From NCBI GenBank assembly GCA_021738535.1, contig JAIPBU010000013.1, positions 1 through 64,000 of the forward strand: a stretch of 64,000 bases of DNA, read 5' to 3'. Each line of letters opens with the position of its first letter. The stretch's first letter is position 1. The DNA is from Bacteroidales bacterium. Its GTDB lineage: Bacteria; Bacteroidota; Bacteroidia; Bacteroidales; VadinHA17. Both the position numbers and the translations under genes were made by a program. Positions 35,241 to 44,416 of the stretch are shown here, piece by piece. The notes below the pieces were generated by a model that did not search any database, was not told the DNA's origin, and saw only the letters and a program-made list of their open reading frames with translations.

Positions 35241-36389
35241 ATGTTAAACCGAATATTTCTGGTAGCCCTGATTCCTTTTTTTTACCTGATTAACACTCCT
35301 GCTTCTGCACAGGAAACAGAAGTTTACCTGTTGACCTGTGATCCCGGGCCGGAGTCATATACAATGTACGGGCACAGTGCGCTAAGGTTGCACGATTCAC
35401 TAAGTGGTACTGATGTTGTTTATAACTGGGGAGTGTTTGATTTCAGTACACCAAACTTCAATTATAAATTTGCCAGGGGAAGGCTTAATTATAAACTTGC
35501 TGCCTACTCATACAAAAGTTTTCTTAATGAATACGGGCCAACAAACAGAACAGTGTATTCACAGAGGGTTTATTTGCCTGAAGAAAACCTCCTCAGGCTG
35601 AAGAAGCTTCTGAATGAAAACCTGAAGCCGGAGAATGTTTATTACAGGTATGATTTTTTCAGGGATAACTGTGCAACCAGGATAAGGGATATACTGGAAG
35701 AAGCACTGGCGGAAAAACTTGTTTACCCTGATAAAGGCAAAAAGGTGAAGGCAACATTCAGAAAGAGGATAAATGAATACCATAAGGGTGTGTTATGGAT
35801 GGATGTTGGGATCGACCTGCTGCTTGGCAGTCCTGCCGATGAAAAATGCGGCTTCCGTGAGTCAATGTTCCTGCCGGATTACCTCATGTGGAATCTTAGT
35901 GAGGCATTTGTTATTGACGGAGATAAAAGGGTAATGCTCCTGGGGCCTGAAAAGAAAGTATTTGATCATGAAAGGCCTGTTTATGATACAGGAATACTTA
36001 TGCAGCCATGGTTCTGGCTGACCATTGCATTTATCGCAGTATTGCTTTTTACATTTTTTGTACGCTCAAGACCGGTCCAGAATATATTCGATACTGTTTT
36101 CTGGTTTATTCTTACACTACTGGCACTTCTGATGATATTTGTTAATTATCTTACTGATCATGTTGCCATGGGACAGAATTTCAATATGATATGGCTGAAC
36201 CCATTGATTCCCATATCATTCTATGCCATATTCTCCAAATACAAATTATACTGGTTCTGGCGGGCGCAGGTGGCTTTTTCTGTTATATTCATGCTGGTAA
36301 TTGTTTTGATTAATCAAAGTATTAACCCTGCTTTTATCCCCGTATTGCTTATGATAATAATCCGGTCATATTACCGGCTGGCGGAGTAG
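35241..36389 (+). CDS. DUF4105 membrane protein (Lnb-like periplasmic domain)
   Basis: This 382-aa protein has a signal peptide (about 1-23). Its periplasmic DUF4105 domain contains LLTCDPGPESYTMYGHSALR, VVYNWGVFDFSTPNFNYKFA and YRYDFFRDNCATRIRDILEE, where H, N and C residues resemble a papain/NlpC-like active site. Four membrane helices close the protein (from about residue 250: FWLTIAFIAVLLFTFFV onward). Such proteins are frequent and uncharacterised in Bacteroidota; related Lnb domains act on lipids. It precedes the bat operon by about 140 bases. Confidence 0.88.
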   Translation: MLNRIFLVALIPFFYLINTPASAQETEVYLLTCDPGPESYTMYGHSALRLHDSLSGTDVVYNWGVFDFSTPNFNYKFARGRLNYKLAAYSYKSFLNEYGPTNRTVYSQRVYLPEENLLRLKKLLNENLKPENVYYRYDFFRDNCATRIRDILEEALAEKLVYPDKGKKVKATFRKRINEYHKGVLWMDVGIDLLLGSPADEKCGFRESMFLPDYLMWNLSEAFVIDGDKRVMLLGPEKKVFDHERPVYDTGILMQPWFWLTIAFIAVLLFTFFVRSRPVQNIFDTVFWFILTLLALLMIFVNYLTDHVAMGQNFNMIWLNPLIPISFYAIFSKYKLYWFWRAQVAFSVIFMLVIVLINQSINPAFIPVLLMIIIRSYYRLAE

Positions 36390-36499
36390 GAGCAACTGCT
36401 ATTATTTTAACAATATTTTAACAGTCTTTAACAAGCCCGTAGCAAATTCATATATTATTTTGTGGCTGACTTTCATTATTCAAGAGAGTCTCAAATTTG

Positions 36500-36507
36500 T
36501 ATATTTG
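36500..36507 (+). promoter_or_regulatory. Probable -7 box of the bat operon (TATATTTG)
   Basis: TATATTTG is a full TAnnTTTG match. It lies inside the N-terminal extension that a start at 36497 would give the MoxR protein, so it favours the ATG at 36533. No good -33 partner is visible. Confidence 0.42.
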
Positions 36508-36532
36508 TTTTTCTTTAAATACATCTATGATT

Positions 36533-37528
36533 ATGGATATAAATGTAAACATTAAGGAGTTGAATGAAAAGATCGAGAAACAGAGTGACTTTGTGGAGGC
36601 CATCAACCACGAGATAGGCAAAGTCATAATAGGTCAGAAGCATTTAATTGACAGCTTATTAATAGGCCTGCTCACCGACGGCCATATTTTACTCGAAGGT
36701 GTTCCCGGTCTTGCAAAAACCCTGGCTATAAAGACCATGGCTGCTGTTATTGATGCCCGGTTTAACCGTATTCAGTTTACTCCCGACCTTCTTCCGGCAG
36801 ACCTGCTGGGAACAATGATATACAGCCAGAAAAAGGAGGAGTTTATGGTTAAAAAAGGCCCCCTGTTTGCGAATTTTATCCTTGCCGATGAGATAAATCG
36901 CTCACCTGCAAAGGTTCAGAGCGCACTACTTGAAGCAATGCAGGAAAGACAAATCACTATAGGAGAGAAATCCTTTATTCTTGAAGACCCATTCCTTGTT
37001 ATGGCCACTCAGAACCCGATTGAGCAGGAGGGTACCTACCCGCTTCCTGAAGCACAGGTAGACAGGTTTATGCTGAAGGTGCTTATAGATTATCCGGATA
37101 AATCAGAAGAAAAACTGGTGCTGCGAGAAAATATTGCAAAAGTGTTCCCTACGGTTAATGCTATTATGAAACCTGACAGGATAATAAAAGCAAGAAACCT
37201 GGTGAAGGAGGTCTACATGGATGAGAAGATCGAGAATTATATTATAGATATAGTCTTCTCTACAAGATATCCCTCTGATAACGGTCTTGAAAAATATTCC
37301 GGGATGATCTCTTACGGAGCCTCCCCCAGGGCAAGTATAAACCTCGCCCTGGCAGCCAAGGCTTATGCATTTATAAGAAGGCGCGGATATGTTATACCGG
37401 AAGATGTAAGGGCAGTGTGCCCCGATGTGTTAAGGCACAGGATAGGACTTACTTATGAGGCAGAAGCAGAGAATGTCAGGCAGGAAGATATAATAAAGGA
37501 TATACTTGATACAGTTGAAGTACCATAA
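36533..37528 (+). CDS. MoxR-family AAA+ ATPase
   Basis: The protein has 331 residues from the ATG at 36533; an upstream ATG at 36497 would precede a probable promoter box and adds non-conserved residues. Walker A is EGVPGLAKT, Walker B LADEINRSPAK, with sensor and family blocks MATQNPIEQEGTYPLPEAQV and DRFMLKVLIDYP. MoxR ATPases act as chaperones that assemble or activate partner proteins carrying von Willebrand A domains, here BatA and BatB. It is the first gene of a long operon to 45186. Confidence 0.95.
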   Translation: MDINVNIKELNEKIEKQSDFVEAINHEIGKVIIGQKHLIDSLLIGLLTDGHILLEGVPGLAKTLAIKTMAAVIDARFNRIQFTPDLLPADLLGTMIYSQKKEEFMVKKGPLFANFILADEINRSPAKVQSALLEAMQERQITIGEKSFILEDPFLVMATQNPIEQEGTYPLPEAQVDRFMLKVLIDYPDKSEEKLVLRENIAKVFPTVNAIMKPDRIIKARNLVKEVYMDEKIENYIIDIVFSTRYPSDNGLEKYSGMISYGASPRASINLALAAKAYAFIRRRGYVIPEDVRAVCPDVLRHRIGLTYEAEAENVRQEDIIKDILDTVEVP

Positions 37529-37537
37529 ATATTAGTA

Positions 37538-37951
37538 ATGAAAACAGTTTGCCTGTCCATATTATTGATTGCTCTGTCATCTTCTTTATGCGCCCAGAAT
37601 CTTCTTGGTTATAAAGAGGATAAAATAGAGAAGTATATTGAAAAGAATAATAAAGACCTGGTTAAGGATACAGAGACAAGAAATGAGAAATACGATTACC
37701 TTAAATATACCGATGGTTTCAGTGGAACTACCACTGTTTATTTCTTCCTTGATGCGAATGGACGATGTAAAAGAATAAAGAAGATGTATGTGCACAGTAT
37801 TAAGGACGAAATAATTGAAGAGCTGAACAGGAATTATACTCCTGCCGGTGATAATAAATGGACAGACATCAAGAAGGGATCAAAGGCTCTTATAAGGATT
37901 AATAACGAAGAATGGTTTTTTACTGTTACAATAGAACCTGCATCAAAATAA
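37538..37951 (+). CDS. 137-aa exported protein of unknown function within the bat operon
   Basis: This is a Sec-signal protein (MKTVCLSILLIALSSSLCAQ) with a mature part of about 117 residues alternating helix and strands (YKEDKIEKYIEKNNKDLVKD, TTVYFFLDANGRCKRIKKMY, KALIRINNEEWFFTVTIEP). It resembles small periplasmic proteins that bind ligands but no family is recognised. It lies between the MoxR and DUF58 genes with 9 and 6 base gaps, so it is co-transcribed with them. It is not one of the standard Bat proteins. Confidence 0.8.
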   Translation: MKTVCLSILLIALSSSLCAQNLLGYKEDKIEKYIEKNNKDLVKDTETRNEKYDYLKYTDGFSGTTTVYFFLDANGRCKRIKKMYVHSIKDEIIEELNRNYTPAGDNKWTDIKKGSKALIRINNEEWFFTVTIEPASK

Positions 37952-37957
37952 TCAGAA

Positions 37958-38824
37958 GTGGAAGCAACTGAATTATTAAAAAAAGTCAGGAAGATAGAGA
38001 TAAAAGCACGCGGGCTCACAAGACAGGTCTTTGCCGGTGAGTATCACAGTGCATTCAAGGGGAGAGGAATTTCCTTCAGTGAAGTCAGGGAATACCAGTA
38101 TGGTGACGATATAAGGTCAATAGACTGGAATGTAACTGCCCGCTTCAATCATCCCTATGTAAAGGTTTTTGAAGAAGAAAGGGAGCTGACTGTAATGTTG
38201 CTGGTAGATGTGTCAGGCTCCGGTAATTTTGGAACAAGGGGTTCACTCAAAAGAGAACAGATAACAGAGATAGCTGCTGTGCTGGCCTTTTCAGCAATAA
38301 ACAATAATGATAAAATCGGGGTGATGTTTTTCTCGGACAGGGTAGAAAAGTTTATCAGTCCCCAGAAAGGGAAAAAGCACATACTGAGGATTATAAGAGA
38401 GTTGCTCGATTTTGAGCCCACTAGTACAAAAACATCACTGGATGAACCCTTACGCTACTTAACCAATGCAATAAAGAAAAAATGTACGGCGTTTATTATT
38501 TCTGATTTTATAGCCCCCGGATTTGAACGTTCACTGCGGATCGCTTCCAATAAACATGATATAGTGGGCCTGCGTGTAAGTGATAACATGGAAAAGGAAA
38601 TCCCGGATCTCGGCCTTGTTTACCTTGATGATCCGGAAACGGGCAAAAGGATGTGGCTTGATACATCACTCAAATCCGTTCGTTTGAAGATCCGGGACAG
38701 CTGGGAAAAAGATAGCCGGGAACTTAAAGATGTATTTGCTAAATGCGGGGTAGATAATATAACCATATTTACCGGGGATGATTATGTGAGACCTCTTATT
38801 AACCTGTTTAAAAAAAGGTCGTGA
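37958..38824 (+). CDS. DUF58 protein of the bat operon
   Basis: This 288-aa protein starts at a GTG codon. It carries the DUF58 core FSEVREYQYGDDIRSIDWNV, immediately followed by TARFNHPYVKVFEEERELTV, and a degenerate von Willebrand A domain beginning MLLVDVSGSGNFG. It always accompanies MoxR ATPases and may be its adaptor or substrate in the cytoplasm. The stop overlaps the next ATG (TGATG). Confidence 0.93.
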   Translation: MEATELLKKVRKIEIKARGLTRQVFAGEYHSAFKGRGISFSEVREYQYGDDIRSIDWNVTARFNHPYVKVFEEERELTVMLLVDVSGSGNFGTRGSLKREQITEIAAVLAFSAINNNDKIGVMFFSDRVEKFISPQKGKKHILRIIRELLDFEPTSTKTSLDEPLRYLTNAIKKKCTAFIISDFIAPGFERSLRIASNKHDIVGLRVSDNMEKEIPDLGLVYLDDPETGKRMWLDTSLKSVRLKIRDSWEKDSRELKDVFAKCGVDNITIFTGDDYVRPLINLFKKRS

Positions 38825-39831
38825 TGAGAAAACTGTGTTTTATTTTCATAATAATATTTGCAGAAATGACTGCCGGCGCCCAGGATGTAAGGGTGAAGGC
38901 TGCAGTTGATTCAAACAGTGTGTTAATTGGTGATCATATAAGGTATAGCCTGGAGGTGGAACAACCGGCGGATATTCAATTAAACCTTACTGAATACAAT
39001 GATACACTGGCAGAAAACCTGGAGATACTGTCGCAATCACCTGTTGATACAGCAATGACTGATAACGGCAGAATGATCCTGAAGAAAAATTTTCTTATTA
39101 CAAGCTTTGATACCGGGTTTTACCAGATACCTCCATACAGGGTCAGTCATAAAACGGAGCAGGGGATAAAGAATTATTACAGTGATTATGTCCCCCTGAA
39201 GGTAAGCAGGGTGAACGTGGCACCTTCCGATTCAACAGATGTTATTTTCGATATTGTCAGTCCTGCTAAAGTTGGCTACAGTGCAGGAGAAATCCTGCCA
39301 TGGGTATTGCTGGCCATCGTGCTGGCAGCAGGGTCAATACTGGGATATAAATACCTTAAGCGTCCCAAAAAAGTAAAAGAGGAAGAAAAGAGCAAAATAC
39401 CCGATGAGCCCATACATATTATAACATTCAGGGAACTTGATAAACTGGAGAAGAAAAAACTGTGGCAGAATGGAAAAGTAAAGGATTACTATTCCCGCCT
39501 GACAGAAATCCTGCGCTTCTACCTGGAAATAAGATACGGTATAAAAGCTCTGGAAATGACATCCGAAGAAATTATTAATAAGCTTTCCGGTGAAGATATA
39601 GAAAAGAACAGTTTTGAACGCTTAAAAGTGATCTTCAGGAATGCAGACCTGTCCAAGTTTGCACGTTACAGTCATGACAGCACAACCAATACCGGTTCAA
39701 TGGATGATGCACGGACTTTTGTACGGGATACTTATAAAACAAATGATCCGGATCAGGAAGGTGATGATATGAAAGCTGATCAGGGAAACCTGGCTGAAAA
39801 ACAAAAGGGAAAGGAGGATAGCAATGGATAA
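38824..39831 (+). CDS. Bat-operon membrane protein with periplasmic beta domain
   Basis: The protein has 335 residues from the ATG at 38824 (a GTG at 38821 is also possible). A signal peptide is followed by a periplasmic immunoglobulin-like beta domain (DVRVKAAVDSNSVLIGDHIR), like the N-terminus of BatD. One membrane helix follows (ILPWVLLAIVLAAGSILGY), then a cytoplasmic helical domain (YYSRLTEILRFYLEIRYGIK, LEMTSEEIINKLSG). This fits the gene between DUF58 and BatA usually left as a hypothetical or DUF4381-type protein. It overlaps BatA by 8 bases. Confidence 0.85.
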   Translation: MRKLCFIFIIIFAEMTAGAQDVRVKAAVDSNSVLIGDHIRYSLEVEQPADIQLNLTEYNDTLAENLEILSQSPVDTAMTDNGRMILKKNFLITSFDTGFYQIPPYRVSHKTEQGIKNYYSDYVPLKVSRVNVAPSDSTDVIFDIVSPAKVGYSAGEILPWVLLAIVLAAGSILGYKYLKRPKKVKEEEKSKIPDEPIHIITFRELDKLEKKKLWQNGKVKDYYSRLTEILRFYLEIRYGIKALEMTSEEIINKLSGEDIEKNSFERLKVIFRNADLSKFARYSHDSTTNTGSMDDARTFVRDTYKTNDPDQEGDDMKADQGNLAEKQKGKEDSNG

Positions 39832-40816
39832 TATTACATTTGCCAACCCCTCTTACCTGTGGATCTTGCTTGCGGTGCCTTTACTGGCCCTGTTTTATAT
39901 ACTGCGCCAGAGAAAGACAACAGCAGCATTAACATACAGCTCTCTGAGGCAGCTGGAAGATATACCAGTCCCTGCAAGGGTATATGTAAAACACATTCTC
40001 TTTGCTTTCAGAATGCTTGCTCTTGTTATGCTTATAATTGTTCTGGCAAGACCGCAGTCAACAGATTACTGGGAGGATGTTTCAACAGAAGGGATTGATA
40101 TTGTCCTGGCAATGGATATCAGTAGTAGCATGCTTGCAAAAGATTTTAAACCTGACAGGCTTGAGGCAGCAAAAAATGTTGCAACGGAATTTATAAGCGG
40201 AAGACCAAATGACCGTATGGGGCTAGTAATATTCAGTGGTGAAAGCTTTACCCAATGCCCGCTTACCACTGACCACGCAGTGTTGATCAACCTTATGAGG
40301 GAAATGAAGAGCGGAATGATAGAGGATGGCACAGCGATTGGACTGGGTCTCGCAACAGCTGTTAACCGGATAAAAGATTCAGATGCTGAGTCAAAAGTGA
40401 TAATTCTGCTTACTGATGGTGTGAACAACAGGGGCGAGATTGCTCCCGTAACGGCGGCCGAAATTGCAAAGACCATGAATGTACGTGTATATACAATAGG
40501 AGTAGGCAGCAGGGGTGTTGCACCTTACCCGGTACAAACAGCTGCAGGTATAAGATACAGAAATATGCAGGTTGAAATAGATGAAAAAGTACTGGAAGAG
40601 ATTGCGGAAATGACAGGTGGTAAATATTTCAGGGCAACAAATAATGAAAGCCTTGATAATATTTATGATGAAATAGACCAGATGGAAAAATCAAAGATAA
40701 ATGTTACTGAATTAAGCAGGAAAAAGGAAGAATTTATGCCTTTTGCAATAGCAATGGTAGCACTGCTGTTTGCAGAATTATTTATCAGGTATGTTTTTCT
40801 AAGGAAATTTATATAG
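39824..40816 (+). CDS. batA: BatA, von Willebrand A membrane protein
   Basis: This 330-aa protein has two N-terminal membrane helices (PSYLWILLAVPLLALFYIL and the segment before ARPQST), a periplasmic von Willebrand A domain and a C-terminal helix (MPFAIAMVALLFAELFIRYV). The metal-ion site D98-I-S-S-S102 and the later TDG motif are intact, so it should bind Mg2+. Bat proteins contribute to oxygen tolerance or envelope stress resistance in Bacteroides fragilis and relatives. Confidence 0.95.
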   Translation: MDNITFANPSYLWILLAVPLLALFYILRQRKTTAALTYSSLRQLEDIPVPARVYVKHILFAFRMLALVMLIIVLARPQSTDYWEDVSTEGIDIVLAMDISSSMLAKDFKPDRLEAAKNVATEFISGRPNDRMGLVIFSGESFTQCPLTTDHAVLINLMREMKSGMIEDGTAIGLGLATAVNRIKDSDAESKVIILLTDGVNNRGEIAPVTAAEIAKTMNVRVYTIGVGSRGVAPYPVQTAAGIRYRNMQVEIDEKVLEEIAEMTGGKYFRATNNESLDNIYDEIDQMEKSKINVTELSRKKEEFMPFAIAMVALLFAELFIRYVFLRKFI

Positions 40817-40827
40817 GCAATAGAATT

Positions 40828-41868
40828 ATGCAGTTATTTAGATTTCATAACCCGGAGTACCTCTATTTATTGCTTCTTGTGCCTGTATTGCTGATCTTTA
40901 TGATCATCAATGCCAGGTTGCGCAGTAAAAAAATAAAAACGGCAGGTGATGAAGCATTAATTAAAAAGATGATGCCCGGTTTTTCATCTTACAGGGTTAA
41001 TTTCAAATCCTTTCTGCAACTGCTGGCTGTTACACTGGCAGTATTTATACTGGCACGACCACAGTTCGGATCAAAACTGGAAGAGATAAAGAGGGAAGGA
41101 GTGGAAGTGATAATAGCACTGGATGTAAGCAACTCAATGATGGCCGAGGATATACAACCCAACAGGCTTGAGCGTGCCAAGCAGGCAATATCAACACTCG
41201 TAGACAGGTTACGTGAAGATAAAATCGGTCTCATCGTTTTTGCAGGTGATGCATATACTCAAATCCCTGTAACTACTGACTATGTGTCTGCGAAAATGTT
41301 CCTGTCTTCTATCAGCCCGGGAATTGTGCCAAAGCAGGGTACTTCACTTGAGTCGGCAATAGACCTGGGTATAAACTCGTTCAGCCCCAAAATGGAAGAC
41401 AGCAGGGCGCTGGTAATAATCACTGATGGCGAGAATCATGAAGGCCGGGTGATGGAAGCAGTAGAGAGAGCAAATGAGAAGGGAGTGGTAATCCATACCA
41501 TTGGAATTGGATCCGGTACCGGTGTTCCCGTACCGGTTACAAATCAGGGGAGAAAGGATTACCTGAAAGATAACGAGGGAAATACCGTTATCACTAAGCT
41601 GGATGAAGAGGTTCTTAAGCAAATAGCATTCTCCAGCGGTGGCAAGTATGTCAAAGCAAGCAATACAAATATTGGACTAAACTCAATATTTAACGAGATT
41701 AGCAGTATGAAAACACAGGAGCTTGAAGGAACTATGTATACAGAGTATGATGACCAGTTCCAGGTAATTGCCGCACTGGTGCTTCTTGTGCTCCTGGCAG
41801 ATATATTGATAATGGAAAGAAGGAACAGGAAACTAAGCAAAATTAAACTATATGATGTGCAGGTTTAA
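40828..41868 (+). CDS. batB: BatB, von Willebrand A membrane protein
   Basis: This 346-aa paralogue of BatA has the same layout: N-terminal helices (PEYLYLLLLVPVLLIFMII), ARPQFGS, the metal site D99-V-S-N-S103, a TDGENHEGR block and a C-terminal helix. It starts 11 bases after BatA and its end overlaps BatC by 17 bases. BatA and BatB are expected to form a membrane complex prepared by the MoxR ATPase. Confidence 0.95.
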   Translation: MQLFRFHNPEYLYLLLLVPVLLIFMIINARLRSKKIKTAGDEALIKKMMPGFSSYRVNFKSFLQLLAVTLAVFILARPQFGSKLEEIKREGVEVIIALDVSNSMMAEDIQPNRLERAKQAISTLVDRLREDKIGLIVFAGDAYTQIPVTTDYVSAKMFLSSISPGIVPKQGTSLESAIDLGINSFSPKMEDSRALVIITDGENHEGRVMEAVERANEKGVVIHTIGIGSGTGVPVPVTNQGRKDYLKDNEGNTVITKLDEEVLKQIAFSSGGKYVKASNTNIGLNSIFNEISSMKTQELEGTMYTEYDDQFQVIAALVLLVLLADILIMERRNRKLSKIKLYDVQV

Positions 41869-42610
41869 AAATACCCGGTGGATCCTTTTTACCATCGCTT
41901 TTATAATGATAAATACAACACTTTTTGCCCAGAAAGAGCGAAAATACACAAGGCAGGGTAACAGGAGCTACATGGATAATAAATATACAGATTCAGAGAT
42001 CCTTTACCGCAGGGCTCTTGAGGAAGACCCTGGTTTTGAGAGAGCATCTTTTAACCTGGCCGATGCGCTTTTTAAACAGGAAGAATATGAAGAAGCGGCT
42101 GAGAAATTCAGGAGTATAAGTGACGGAGGCTCAGAATATGTGCCTGAATCATACTATAACCTTGGTAATTCATTACTGAAAGCCAATAAAATAGAAGAGA
42201 GTATCAATGCATACAAGAATGCTCTGAGAAGAGATCCCGGCAACCTGAAGGCTAAATATAACCTGGCTTATGCCCAGGACCTGCTTAAGCAGCAAGAAGA
42301 ACAACAAAACAAACAGGATAAAGAGGATAAACAGGATAAAAAAAACGACAATAAAGATAACAGGGATTCAGATTCTGAGCAGAGCAAGGATAATGAAAGC
42401 GAGCAGGAGCAGGATAAAAATGATCAGCAGCAGGAAAATAATAAGCCTGATGAGCAAAAGAATGATCAACAACAGCAGCAACAGCAAATGACAAAGCAGG
42501 ATGCCGAAAGATTGCTTCAGGCTCTTGCTGAAAATGAAAAGGAAGTCCAGGAGAAAGTAAAGAAGGCAAAAGCTGCACAAGCAAGAGTAAAAACATTAAA
42601 AAACTGGTAG
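41852..42610 (+). CDS. batC: BatC, TPR protein with charged tail
   Basis: This 252-aa exported protein has a signal peptide (about 1-26) and three tetratricopeptide repeats (SYMDNKYTDSEILYRRALEE, FKQEEYEEAAEKFRS, NLGNSLLKANKIEESINAY). The tail from about residue 150 is a very low-complexity run of K, D, N, E and Q, then a helix (AERLLQALAENEKEVQEKVK). Two ATG codons, 41852 and 41855, could start it. It is the scaffold member of the Bat complex; the polar tail is typical of BatC but composition-biased. Confidence 0.92.
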   Translation: MMCRFKNTRWILFTIAFIMINTTLFAQKERKYTRQGNRSYMDNKYTDSEILYRRALEEDPGFERASFNLADALFKQEEYEEAAEKFRSISDGGSEYVPESYYNLGNSLLKANKIEESINAYKNALRRDPGNLKAKYNLAYAQDLLKQQEEQQNKQDKEDKQDKKNDNKDNRDSDSEQSKDNESEQEQDKNDQQQENNKPDEQKNDQQQQQQQMTKQDAERLLQALAENEKEVQEKVKKAKAAQARVKTLKNW

Positions 42611-42616
42611 CCGGTG

Positions 42617-44416
42617 ATGAAAAAAACAGTTTTAGTAATAGTACAGCTTCTATTTATTTGCCGCCTCTCCGGCCAGGATATAAACCTGGTAGTCGAAGCT
42701 CCGAATGTGGTAGCATTAGGAGAACAGTTCACAGTGAGCTGGACGGCAAACAAAAGGGGTGGGGAATTTATCGCACCTGACCTGGATGATTTTACTATCC
42801 TTTCAGGTCCCAGGACATCATTCAGCCAGAGCACGCAGATTGTCAACGGTAAGGTGACATCCAGTGTATCAAATACATATACCTATTATCTCCAGGCAAC
42901 CAAAGAAGGTGAGTTTATTCTTGATCCGGGTAAATTTGTTTATGAGAAAAAAGAATATTTATCATCTCCTGCTGAGATAGAAGTGGTGAGTGAGGGGCAA
43001 AATGTGCAGGGCGGCAGTTCTGATAACCGCGAAAGTCCCGGTTCAGATGAGCTGTATGTTCGCCTGGTAATAGACAAGAATGAAGTTTTCCTGGGTGAAC
43101 ACCTGGTTGCAAGCCTGAAAATATATTCAAAAGTGAATATTTCAGGAATACAGGAGGTTAAATATCCCGATTTTAACAGTTTCCTGAAAGAAGACCTTGA
43201 AACAGAACCTCTGAGAGCACTGGAAAGAGAGAATGTTAATGGTAGTATTTACGGAACGGGAATTTTACAAAGATTCCTTCTTTATCCTCAACGAACAGGT
43301 AGCATTGAGATTGAGCCTGCAAGCCTGACTGTATTGCTTCAACAGAAGAATAAATCGGGTGATCCTTTTTTTGGTGATTTCTTCTCTACTTTCAGTAACG
43401 TACCTAAAGTACTTGCAACAATGCCTGAAAGTATTACCGTTAAACCATTACCCCCCGGCAAACCGGAAACTTTTTACGGTGCAGTAGGCAGTTTTTCTGC
43501 CAGGTCTGCTGTAAATACAGACACTGTAAATGTTAATGATGCAATTACTTATAAGATCTTCCTGGAAGGTAAAGGGAATATCCAGCTGACGCCGGCTCCT
43601 GATCTGGGACTGCCTCCTGATGTTGAAGTGTATGAACCGGAAACAAGTTCGGATTTACGAAACACAGCATCAGGTACCTCGGGTACAAAAGTGTTTGAAT
43701 ATGTTCTTATTCCAAGGTATCATGGTGAGTTTACAATTCCCGGGATGGAATTCAGCTACTTCGACCCCGGGACAGAAAGCTATAAAACTATTAAAACACG
43801 GGAACACAAGCTTTTTGTTCGAAAGTCTGAAGATGAAGATGACCCTGCAACAGTATATGGAGGGGTATCAAAAGAAAACGTAAGGTTCCTGGGGAAAGAT
43901 ATCCGCTTCATTGATACATCAGGACCAGGACTGACTTTATCCAGTAAATTGCTTATTGAAAACAGGCTTTATATTTACTCTTTCCCGGCTGTTTTACTTG
44001 TATTTATTATATTAATTATCTTAAGACGTGAGCACATAAAGAGGAATTCAGATATAGCAAGGGTACGTAACAGGAAAGCAGCAGGTATAGCTGCTAAAAG
44101 GCTCCGCAGTGCTTCAGCCTGTTTAAATACTACAGATACAGAAGGCTTCTACTCGGAATTGCTTAAAGCATTATGGGGCTACCTTTCTGATAAGTTCAAT
44201 ATTCCATTATCAGAACTGAATAAGGAAAGAATCAATTCTGTTGTTAAGGACGTCAAACTGGATAATGAGCTCATTGATGAAGTGAATGAAGTGATTGATA
44301 AGTGTGAATATGCAAGGTATTCGCCTGATAGCGATATAACTGCAGCTGAAGAAATATACCGAAAAGCTGAAAAAGTTATTAAAACAATTGAAAAAAATAA
44401 TATTTCCCTGAAATGA
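42617..44416 (+). CDS. batD: BatD, oxygen-tolerance membrane protein
   Basis: The protein has 599 residues from the ATG at 42617 (a GTG at 42614 is the alternative). A signal peptide is followed by repeated immunoglobulin-like beta domains: VVEAPNVVALGEQFTVSWTA with STQIVNGKVTSSVSNTYTYY, then LYVRLVIDKNEVFLGEHLVA. One membrane helix (YIYSFPAVLLVFIILIILRR) is followed by a cytoplasmic helical domain. The length and order match BatD. It overlaps BatE by 4 bases. Confidence 0.94.
   Translation: MKKTVLVIVQLLFICRLSGQDINLVVEAPNVVALGEQFTVSWTANKRGGEFIAPDLDDFTILSGPRTSFSQSTQIVNGKVTSSVSNTYTYYLQATKEGEFILDPGKFVYEKKEYLSSPAEIEVVSEGQNVQGGSSDNRESPGSDELYVRLVIDKNEVFLGEHLVASLKIYSKVNISGIQEVKYPDFNSFLKEDLETEPLRALERENVNGSIYGTGILQRFLLYPQRTGSIEIEPASLTVLLQQKNKSGDPFFGDFFSTFSNVPKVLATMPESITVKPLPPGKPETFYGAVGSFSARSAVNTDTVNVNDAITYKIFLEGKGNIQLTPAPDLGLPPDVEVYEPETSSDLRNTASGTSGTKVFEYVLIPRYHGEFTIPGMEFSYFDPGTESYKTIKTREHKLFVRKSEDEDDPATVYGGVSKENVRFLGKDIRFIDTSGPGLTLSSKLLIENRLYIYSFPAVLLVFIILIILRREHIKRNSDIARVRNRKAAGIAAKRLRSASACLNTTDTEGFYSELLKALWGYLSDKFNIPLSELNKERINSVVKDVKLDNELIDEVNEVIDKCEYARYSPDSDITAAEEIYRKAEKVIKTIEKNNISLK

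Noticed and set aside
36497-36532. N-terminal extension of MoxR to the first ATG
   Set aside because: It contains a probable -7 promoter box and non-conserved residues, so the start at 36533 is favoured.
42270-42596. Frames in other registers across the BatC low-complexity tail
   Set aside because: The K/D/N/Q-rich repeats give open frames on both strands; BatC in its own frame explains the sequence.
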